In this document: positions 1 through 5,927 of the stretch, piece by piece
Position numbering within the stretch: the first letter of the stretch is position 1
Layout of the letters: the number at the start of each line of letters is the position of its first letter
DNA from: JAWLHA01 sp041690535
Lineage (GTDB): Bacteria > Pseudomonadota > Gammaproteobacteria > Thiohalomonadales > Thiohalomonadaceae
DNA: 43,172 nt
NCBI GenBank assembly: GCA_041690535.1
Contig: JAWLHA010000039.1
Span: 1 to 43,172 of the forward strand
Direction of reading: 5' to 3'
The notes under the pieces: generated by a model
Told to the model about the DNA's origin: nothing
The model's input: only the letters and a program-made list of their open reading frames with translations
Database searches by the model: none
Program-made: the position numbers and the translations under genes

Positions 1-2
1 CG

Positions 3-100
3 ACCACCGACCAACGACCAACGACCAACGACCAACGACCAACGACCAACGACCAACGACCAACGACCAACGACCAACGACCAACGACCAACGACCAACC
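3..100. repeat. Heptanucleotide tandem array, copy 1
   Basis: The 7-bp unit ACCAACG is repeated head to tail: twelve perfect copies at 10-93, with a degenerate unit at each edge (3-9 and 94-100). The array touches the window edge, so its true length is unknown. It lies about 70 bp upstream of the outer-membrane protein gene at 173. The same unit forms a second array at 39134-39287. Because 7 is not a multiple of 3, every reading frame through it stays open and encodes a seven-residue cycle. Confidence 0.95.
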
Positions 101-172
101 GTCATCTCCCTTTGGGGAGACTTCTCCACTTGTGCTCTAATACGCACACCCGGCCTACATTAAGGAATAGAC

Positions 173-910
173 ATGCGCGCCGTACCGACCGTTGCTGTCG
201 CTTTCGTCCTGAGCGTCTCATCCGCCGCCGCCCAAGCGGTGGCCATGCAACTCGGGGGCGAATATTTTCGTTGGCAGGAGTTCTTTCTCGAAGAGCGGCT
301 GCTGGAGGAGACGGGGCCACGATTTTTCTTGGAGCTGCAAGGCGACAGGACGCTGTCCAGCACCTGGATCCTTCGCGCCTCGGGGCGGGTCTACGGTGGC
401 GAGGTGAGCTATGACGGTCAGACCGATTCCGACCAGCCCCTGCCGGTGGGGACCGACGTGGGTTACTTCGGCCTGCGCGGAGAGGTGAATCTTCTCGGGC
501 TAGGGGGGGGACGCTGGCTGGGTCCGCTCCTTGGGGTTGGAGTGGATTGGTGGCAACGGGACCTGCAGGACTCTACGACCTACGATGGAGCCATTCCCGT
601 ACGGGTGAGCGGTTACCTGGAGGAGTATACGATCGCTTACGGCCGGCTGGGTGTGGCCTCCCGTGGCGAATCACTGCGCTTGTCCGCCGGCGCCAAATAC
701 CCCTTTTTCACCGATGAGCGAGTCCTCGGCCTGACCCTCAGGCCCAAGGGACGGTTGAGCTACTTCTTCTCCGCGGAGTACGGACAGAAGCGCGGTGTGG
801 GCATCTACTATGACAGCTACCGCTTCGACCAGTCCGATCCAGACGGGGGCTACGTCCAGCCGGAGAGCCATCAGGATACAGTGGGGATCTACGCGCACTT
901 TCAGTTCTAA
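173..910 (+). CDS. Putative outer-membrane beta-barrel protein, function unknown
   Basis: This 245-residue protein begins with a clear signal peptide: a hydrophobic stretch followed by SAAAQA, with likely cleavage near residue 22. The rest alternates short amphipathic strands with Gly/Tyr-rich turns and ends in an aromatic residue (AHFQF). A C-terminal Phe is the usual beta-signal of Bam-assembled outer-membrane proteins. I do not recognise a specific family; a small barrel of the porin-like or surface-antigen sort is the best structural reading. The ATG at 173 is preceded by AAGGA at suitable spacing, which supports this start. The gene stands alone, between the heptanucleotide array and a tRNA gene on the opposite strand. 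The outer-membrane location is inferred from composition only. Confidence 0.7.
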   Translation: MRAVPTVAVAFVLSVSSAAAQAVAMQLGGEYFRWQEFFLEERLLEETGPRFFLELQGDRTLSSTWILRASGRVYGGEVSYDGQTDSDQPLPVGTDVGYFGLRGEVNLLGLGGGRWLGPLLGVGVDWWQRDLQDSTTYDGAIPVRVSGYLEEYTIAYGRLGVASRGESLRLSAGAKYPFFTDERVLGLTLRPKGRLSYFFSAEYGQKRGVGIYYDSYRFDQSDPDGGYVQPESHQDTVGIYAHFQF

Positions 911-961
911 AGTGTTGTAGTCCCGGTCAGGCGGCTGAAAGTGGTGTAACGAGGGGGAAAA

Positions 962-1037
962 TGGCGCTCCCAAGGGGAATCGAACCCCTGTTACCGCCGT
1001 GAGAGGGCGGTGTCCTAGGCCCCTAGACGATGGGAGC
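962..1037 (-). tRNA. tRNA-Glu (anticodon CTC)
   Basis: On the minus strand the 76-nt sequence folds as a standard cloverleaf. The acceptor stem GCTCCCA pairs with TGGGAGC, followed by discriminator G and an encoded CCA (962-964). The anticodon arm is CCGCC-CTCTCAC-GGCGG, giving anticodon CTC, and the T-arm contains GGTTCGAATCC. The body closely matches enterobacterial tRNA-Glu apart from CTC in place of TTC. It reads GAG codons, which are abundant in this G+C-rich genome; a TTC isoacceptor should exist elsewhere. Confidence 0.97.
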
Positions 1038-1071
1038 GTGATGACCTACTTCCGTCTCCGGAAAGCGTGAT

Positions 1072-1099
1072 ATTATACGCCAATGTTCTCATGGCTCAA
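1072..1099 (-). promoter_or_regulatory. Probable sigma-70 promoter of tRNA-Glu
   Basis: On the minus strand a perfect TATAAT (1072-1077) is preceded by TTGAGC (1094-1099) with a 16-bp spacer. It ends 35 bp before the mature tRNA 5' end, leaving a short leader for RNase P removal. The -35 box lies inside the first codons of pcnB, which is transcribed the other way. Confidence 0.6.
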
Positions 1100-2450
1100 G
1101 CACTCGTTGAAGAAAACATTCGGCAAGACACCGCCTGATCCGGATCCGCCTGTGGATCGGGGCCCGGTGATCATTCCCCGTTCCGAGCACGGAATTTCCC
1201 GCTCCAATATCAGCGAAAACGCCCTGAAGGTGCTCTACCGTTTGCAGAAGGCGGGGCACGAGGCCTACCTGGTGGGGGGGAGCGTGCGGGACCTGTTGCT
1301 GGGACGCGAACCCAAGGACTTTGACGTTTCCACCGATGCCAGCCCGGAGCAGGTGCGGCAGCTCTTTCGCAATTGCCGGCTCATTGGCCGGCGCTTCCGC
1401 CTGGCGCACGTCACCTTCGGCCGCGAGATCATCGAAGTGGCCACCTTCCGAGCCGCGGAAGGGGGGGCGCGGGTGCATACCGAAAACGGGATGATCCTGA
1501 GGGACAATGTTTACGGCACCGTGGAGGAGGACGCCTGGCGGCGGGACTTCACGGTCAATGCCCTCTACTACGACATCCGGGACTTCAGTGTCCTCGACTA
1601 TACGGGCGGCATGGCCGACCTCCGTGCCGGACGGCTGCGCATCATCGGCGATGCCGAGACCCGCTACCGGGAGGACCCGGTGCGCATGCTGCGGGCGATC
1701 CGCTTCGCGGCCAAGCTGGGTTTCCGTCTGGACGAGGCAAGCGAGGCGGCGATTCGGCAGCTCGGGCCGCTGCTGGCGGAAGTGGCGCCGGCACGTTTGT
1801 TCGATGAAATACTGAAGCTGTTCCTGGGCGGCTATGCGGTGCAAACCTTTGAGGTGCTGCGCCACTACGGGCTGTTCGGGAGCCTCTTTCCCGCGACCGA
1901 GCGGTGCCTCCAACATGAGGAACACCACTTCCCGCTGACGCTTCTCGTCCGTGCGCTGGAGAACACTGACCTGCGGCTCGCCGAGGGCAAGCCGGTGACC
2001 CCGGCGTTTCTGTTCGCGGCGCTGTTGTGGGAGCCGGTGCGAGCGCGCACGGCAGAGCTTCGGGCGCAGGGATTGGCCCCCATCGAGGCGTTGCAGCGTG
2101 CCGGTGACGAGGTGGTGGCGCGTCAGACCGAACGGGTGGCCTGCCCCAAGCGCTTCACCCTGCAGTCCCGGGAAATCTGGACCTTTCAGGAGCGCCTCAC
2201 GCGGCGCAGCGGCCGACGCCCTTCCCTGTTGATGGAGCAACCCCGCTTCCGGGCCGCCTACGACTTTCTGCTGCTGAGGGCCCACAGCGGTGAAGATGTG
2301 GGCGAGCTTGCGCAGTGGTGGACCCGTTATCAGGAGCAGGATGAAGGGGGGCGCCACGCCATGTCCGCGTCCCAAAAGGGGAAGGAGGGGCACCCGCGCA
2401 AGCGGCGGCGTCCCCGGCGGCGAACCCGGCCCGCGCCCGAACAGTCATAA
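1083..2450 (+). CDS. pcnB: Poly(A) polymerase I
   Basis: PcnB adds 3' poly(A) tails to RNAs from ATP and so marks them for decay. The 455-residue protein has the class II nucleotidyltransferase core: GGSVRD at residues 65-70, the catalytic DFD at 79-81, RRDFT at 153-157 and the DPVRMLRAIRF segment near 198-208. An Arg/Lys-rich basic tail (last ~30 residues) is typical of bacterial poly(A) polymerases and separates it from CCA-adding enzymes, which lack it. Length is close to that of E. coli PcnB. The ATG at 1083 has no good Shine-Dalgarno sequence; the E. coli gene also starts inefficiently. It is followed after 3 nt by folK, the common gammaproteobacterial order. Confidence 0.95.
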   Translation: MFSWLKHSLKKTFGKTPPDPDPPVDRGPVIIPRSEHGISRSNISENALKVLYRLQKAGHEAYLVGGSVRDLLLGREPKDFDVSTDASPEQVRQLFRNCRLIGRRFRLAHVTFGREIIEVATFRAAEGGARVHTENGMILRDNVYGTVEEDAWRRDFTVNALYYDIRDFSVLDYTGGMADLRAGRLRIIGDAETRYREDPVRMLRAIRFAAKLGFRLDEASEAAIRQLGPLLAEVAPARLFDEILKLFLGGYAVQTFEVLRHYGLFGSLFPATERCLQHEEHHFPLTLLVRALENTDLRLAEGKPVTPAFLFAALLWEPVRARTAELRAQGLAPIEALQRAGDEVVARQTERVACPKRFTLQSREIWTFQERLTRRSGRRPSLLMEQPRFRAAYDFLLLRAHSGEDVGELAQWWTRYQEQDEGGRHAMSASQKGKEGHPRKRRRPRRRTRPAPEQS

Positions 2451-2453
2451 GCA

Positions 2454-2954
2454 GTGGCAGAGACAGTCCAAATCGAGGCCTATGTGGGCCTCGGCAGCAA
2501 TCTTGGTGATCCCGCCGCCCAGGTGAAACACGCCGTGGAGGCGCTGGGCGCTGTGCCGGCAACCCGCCTTGTGGCCTGCTCCCGGCTTTACCGCAGCCGG
2601 CCCATGGGGCCACAGGATCAGCCTGACTACGTCAACGCCGTTGCCAGGCTCGTGACCACCCTTTCTCCTCATGCCCTGCTGGATGCGCTGCAGCAGATCG
2701 AATCTGCCCGGGGGCGGGTGAGGGGGCCGGAGCGGTGGGGGCCAAGGACTCTGGATCTCGACCTCCTGCTGTATGGCGAAGAGGTGATCGGGGATGCGCG
2801 TCTGACCGTTCCACATGCGGGTCTCAAGGAGAGATCGTTTGTTCTCTACCCGCTGTTCGACATCGCTCCAGAGTTGATACTGCCTGACGGAACGGAGCTG
2901 AAGGAGCTGCTGGCGTGCTGTCCTCGTGACGGTTTGACGCCCGCCGCACCATAG
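2454..2954 (+). CDS. folK: 2-amino-4-hydroxy-6-hydroxymethyldihydropteridine pyrophosphokinase
   Basis: FolK transfers pyrophosphate from ATP to 6-hydroxymethyl-7,8-dihydropterin, the step before dihydropteroate synthase in folate synthesis. The 166-residue protein starts with YVGLGSNLGDP (residues 10-20). It carries the RPMGPQDQPDYVNAV segment (49-63) and the family signature RWGPRTLDLDLLL (94-106), in which D101 and D103 would bind magnesium. The start is a GTG at 2454, three bases after the pcnB stop, so the two genes are probably co-translated. Downstream, the path to panB is interrupted by two palindromic mobile repeats. Confidence 0.95.
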   Translation: MAETVQIEAYVGLGSNLGDPAAQVKHAVEALGAVPATRLVACSRLYRSRPMGPQDQPDYVNAVARLVTTLSPHALLDALQQIESARGRVRGPERWGPRTLDLDLLLYGEEVIGDARLTVPHAGLKERSFVLYPLFDIAPELILPDGTELKELLACCPRDGLTPAAP

Positions 2955-2957
2955 AAC

Positions 2958-3148
2958 CTAGAGCACCGAACAGGTAAACCGAAAGATCGCCAATCGCAGC
3001 CAAGTTGCGCCGCAGGTGGCGAGGGCAGCGAACCGAGGTAGGGTGGATAAGCGTAGCGCATCCACCAATTCGATGCCGCAGGGTGGATGCGCTGCGCTTA
3101 TCCACCCTGCATGTTGGGCGCGTCGGATTTATCTGTTCGGTGCTCTAG
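2958..3148 (+). mobile_element. MITE-A copy 1 (CTAGAGCACCGAACAG inverted ends)
   Basis: The 191-bp element is bounded by perfect 16-bp inverted ends, CTAGAGCACCGAACAG at 2958-2973 and its complement at 3133-3148. It contains a large inner palindrome at about 3040-3108 (GGTGGATAAGCG arms around a short spacer). It has no coding capacity. Read in opposite orientation, 42578-42794 is a second copy with the same ends and inner palindrome plus 26 extra bases. The CTAG at each border is palindromic, so it could belong to the element or be a target duplication. It starts 3 bp after the folK stop. Confidence 0.85.
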
Positions 3149-3189
3149 CAGGAATTCCCTGCCAGAAGTGGGGAGCCCCAAGCGACACA

Positions 3190-3404
3190 AAGGGTGAACG
3201 CACACTTGCGCCACAGCCGTGCTGTGGGCGATGTAAGTCCTTGAAAGCCGGTAGCCGTGAACACGACCTACAGGGATGCAGGGAGTGAAGATTCTGCAGG
3301 AGCAATCATCTTACATCCCTGTACGCTCGACGGCCGTACCCCTGCGGTCGACGATCTGCCTTCGAGGACGTGCAGCACCCTGGGAACAGCGTGCGTTTAC
3401 CCTG
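3190..3404 (+). mobile_element. MITE-B copy, diverged, upstream of panB
   Basis: This is a degenerate member of the CAGGGTAAACGC family. The left end AGGGTGAACGCACACTTGCG and right end GTGCGTTTACCCTG are recognisable, as are the left-arm core GATGTAAGTCCTTGAAAGC and the central TGTACGCTCGACGGCC. The flanks AAGCGACACA (3180-3189) and AAGCGGCATG (3405-3414) match at seven of ten positions, as expected for a decayed 10-bp target duplication. It ends 38 bp before the panB start, so it supplies most of the panB upstream region. Confidence 0.8.
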
Positions 3405-3442
3405 AAGCGGCATGGAGCGTAGCAGCGATAGAGGAGCACATC

Positions 3443-4240
3443 ATGCAGCCAATCACCCATCCGACATTGCGCAAGATGAAGCAGGCCGGCGAGAAGATCG
3501 CCTCTCTGACCGCTTACGATGCAAGTTTTGCCCGCATTCTTGATGAGGCGGGGGTCGATGTGGTCCTCGTTGGCGACTCCCTGGGCATGGTGGTCCAGGG
3601 GCTGGAGAGCACGCTGCCGGTGAGCGTGGAGGAGATGGTCTACCACACCCGCATGGTCCGTCGTGGGGTGCGGCGCGCGCTGGTGGTGGCCGACATGCCT
3701 TTCATGAGTTACTCCAATCCTGATCTCGCGCTGGCCAATGCCGGTCGGTTGATGAAGGAGGGGGGGGCCCAGATGGTGAAACTGGAGGGGGGTGAGGTCG
3801 TCCTGGAGGCGGTCCACGCCATGACGCGCCGGGGCATTCCGGTCTGCGCCCACCTGGGGCTACTCCCGCAGTCGGTGCACAAAGTGGGGGGATACCGTGT
3901 GCAGGGGCGGGCGGTACGGGATGCCGAAACCATTCTGGAGGATGCGAAGGCCCTCCAGGAGGCGGGGGTCGATCTGCTGGTGCTGGAGTGTGTCCCACGA
4001 CCCTTGGCTGCGGCGATCACCTCTGCCCTGGAGATCCCCACCATCGGCATCGGGGCGGCCCCCGAATGTGACGGGCAAGTGCTTGTTCTCTACGACATGC
4101 TCGGGATCACCCCGGGCAAGCGGCCCAAGTTTTCCTTCAATTTTCTGGCAGGCCGCGGTTCCGTGGAGGATGCCGTGGCAGCCTATGTGGGGGCGGTCAA
4201 GGAAGGGGCCTTCCCGGCGCCGGAACACTGTTTCGAGTGA
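3443..4240 (+). CDS. panB: 3-methyl-2-oxobutanoate hydroxymethyltransferase
   Basis: PanB makes ketopantoate from 2-oxoisovalerate and 5,10-methylenetetrahydrofolate, the committed step to pantothenate. The protein of 265 residues has VGDSLGM with metal ligand D45, VADMPF with D84, the KLEGG substrate loop near 113-117 and LECVP with the probable catalytic E182. These positions and the length agree with E. coli PanB. I place the start at ATG 3443 because GAGGAG (3431-3436) is well spaced before it. The frame is open back to 3257, but that part lies in the MITE-B copy and does not resemble PanB. It overlaps or abuts panC, forming a pantothenate unit with panD. Confidence 0.96.
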   Translation: MQPITHPTLRKMKQAGEKIASLTAYDASFARILDEAGVDVVLVGDSLGMVVQGLESTLPVSVEEMVYHTRMVRRGVRRALVVADMPFMSYSNPDLALANAGRLMKEGGAQMVKLEGGEVVLEAVHAMTRRGIPVCAHLGLLPQSVHKVGGYRVQGRAVRDAETILEDAKALQEAGVDLLVLECVPRPLAAAITSALEIPTIGIGAAPECDGQVLVLYDMLGITPGKRPKFSFNFLAGRGSVEDAVAAYVGAVKEGAFPAPEHCFE

Positions 4241-4242
4241 AC

Positions 4243-5088
4243 ATGAAATCGACAACCCTCATTTCCGAAGTCCGTTCCCAAGTCGCCGAATGGCGTCGTG
4301 CGCAAGAGCGGGTGGCCTTCGTGCCGACCATGGGCAACCTGCATGACGGGCACTTGGCTCTCGTGGCCCAAGCGAGGGCCGTTGCCCCTCGGGTGGTGGT
4401 GAGCATCTTCGTCAATCCGCTGCAATTCGGCCCGGCTGAGGACTTGGGGGCCTATCCCCGCACTCCCGCAGAGGATGCCGCACGGCTCCGTGCGGCGGGG
4501 GTGGACCTGTTGTTTTCACCCGCGGAAGAGGAGATCTATCCCTGGGGGCGGGAGGGGGTCACCTGCGTGGAGGTGCCCGGGCTGTCGGACATTCTCTGCG
4601 GGGCCAGCCGACCCGGGCACTTTGTCGGGGTCGCCACCGTGGTCGCCAAGCTGTTCAACATTGTGCAGCCGGATGTGGCGCTGTTTGGGCAGAAGGATTA
4701 TCAGCAGCTGGCGGTGCTGAGGCGCATGGTCCGCGATCTCTGCTTTCCCCTGGAGGTGGTGGGCGTTCCCACCGTGCGGGAGGCGGACGGACTGGCCATG
4801 AGCTCGCGCAACGGCTATCTGAGCCCCGAGGAGCGACAGAAGGCTCCTGCCCTCTACCGCGCCTTGGGGGAGATTGCAGCCCGGCTTCAGGCAGGGGAGG
4901 GCGATCTGCCCAAGCTCGAGTCCCTCGGTGCGGAGGCGCTGCGCAGCCAGGGGTTGCGGCCTGATTACTTTGCCATACGACGGGCTGGGGACCTGGGCGA
5001 TCCGGGGCCGGGAGAGCCGTTGGTCGTGCTGGCTGCGGCCTACCTGGGCAAGGCACGATTGATCGATAACTTGGTCGTGGAAATATAG
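4243..5088 (+). CDS. panC: Pantoate--beta-alanine ligase (pantothenate synthetase)
   Basis: PanC joins pantoate and beta-alanine with ATP, through a pantoyl-adenylate, to give pantothenate. The 281-residue protein shows PTMGNLHDGH (residues 28-37, the HxGH nucleotidyltransferase signature), FGQKDYQQ (148-155) and MSSRN (186-190), which plays the part of the KMSKS loop. ATG 4243 gives an N-terminus like that of E. coli PanC. A GTG at 4237, overlapping the panB stop as GTGA, is a possible alternative. Beta-alanine would come from PanD, encoded just downstream. Confidence 0.95.
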   Translation: MKSTTLISEVRSQVAEWRRAQERVAFVPTMGNLHDGHLALVAQARAVAPRVVVSIFVNPLQFGPAEDLGAYPRTPAEDAARLRAAGVDLLFSPAEEEIYPWGREGVTCVEVPGLSDILCGASRPGHFVGVATVVAKLFNIVQPDVALFGQKDYQQLAVLRRMVRDLCFPLEVVGVPTVREADGLAMSSRNGYLSPEERQKAPALYRALGEIAARLQAGEGDLPKLESLGAEALRSQGLRPDYFAIRRAGDLGDPGPGEPLVVLAAAYLGKARLIDNLVVEI

Positions 5089-5178
5089 TAAACTTAGGCG
5101 CTTATGTTTGGGGGGTGGCAGTTTCGGTTGTTGCCCTTGTGAGTTGAAACTGATCTTTAACTGTAGAGGAAGGTGCTG

Positions 5179-5559
5179 ATGCTGTGCACCATGCTCAAAG
5201 CCAAGCTGCACCGTGCACGAGTGACCCATTCGGAGCTCGACTACGAGGGGTCATGCGCGATCGACGGCAAACTGCTGGAGCTTTCGGGTATTCGTGAGTA
5301 CGAGCAGATCGAAATCTATAACGTCACGAACGGTGAGCGGTTCACGACGTACGCGATCCGAGCCGAGGACGGTTCCGGAATCATCTCCGTGAACGGGGCT
5401 GCGGCCCACAAGGCCGATCCTGGCGATATTGTCATCATCTGTTCTTATGTGGCACTGAATCAGCAGGAGTTGGCCACCTACAAGCCCACTCTGGTGTACC
5501 TGAACGAACAGAACCGCGTGACCCGGAGCGCCAACGCCATTCCAGTTCAGGTCGCCTGA
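5179..5559 (+). CDS. panD: Aspartate 1-decarboxylase (pyruvoyl enzyme)
   Basis: PanD decarboxylates L-aspartate to beta-alanine for PanC. The 126-residue pro-enzyme contains YEGSCAID with the self-cleavage site G24-S25 at the same position as in E. coli; S25 becomes the pyruvoyl group. Other hallmarks are WNVTNG-like YNVTNGERFTTY, IISVNGAAAH and the terminal AIPVQVA. ATG 5179 is chosen because GAGGAAGG (5166-5173) lies at good spacing; the frame could also open at GTG 5173. It lies 90 bp after panC on the same strand and probably belongs to the same transcription unit. Confidence 0.96.
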   Translation: MLCTMLKAKLHRARVTHSELDYEGSCAIDGKLLELSGIREYEQIEIYNVTNGERFTTYAIRAEDGSGIISVNGAAAHKADPGDIVIICSYVALNQQELATYKPTLVYLNEQNRVTRSANAIPVQVA

Positions 5560-5927
5560 AGAACCAGCCGTGACAAGCGAGCGGGGCCCAACGGCCCTGC
5601 TCCACGGGAGAGGCGGCGCACCCGCCTCGACCGCAGAACTCCCTCCCGTCACCGCCCCGCCGGGCGCCGCTGTCCACACCTCCAGCCTGCGAAAGTTGGT
5701 TCCCCGCGCCCTGCCCGACGGCTGTTTGCGGACAATCGACGTCCCCAGGAGGTGCCTGGTGAGAATGCGGCCTGGTCGCCTGGCCTCGACTGCCGGGGCC
5801 AAAATCGCCGCCGCGCGCTCGGCGCGCCCCACGTGGGGAGAGTGAGCGGCAGCTGAACGGTCGCAACCAAGGAACGATTGGTGGCACCCCTTCCATCGCG
5901 CCATCCCTGGCGCCCTGACCCCCCAAC
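5560..5927. other. Intergenic region between convergent panD and ppc
   Basis: No convincing gene is present in these 368 bp. A plus-strand frame at 5570-5845 starts with GTG, is rich in Pro/Arg/Ala and resembles nothing known to me. A short perfect hairpin, GCGCCA-TCCC-TGGCGC at 5898-5913, lies just past the ppc stop. It lacks a T-tract, so it is at best a stabilising or Rho-assisted end. Confidence 0.5.

Noticed and set aside
3257..3442. Possible 62-residue N-terminal extension of PanB
   Set aside because: It lies in the MITE-B copy, has no PanB likeness, and ATG 3443 has a good ribosome-binding site and the expected N-terminus.
5570..5845. Small plus-strand gene after panD
   Set aside because: GTG start without a convincing ribosome-binding site, Pro/Ala/Arg-rich chance-like composition and no recognisable domain.
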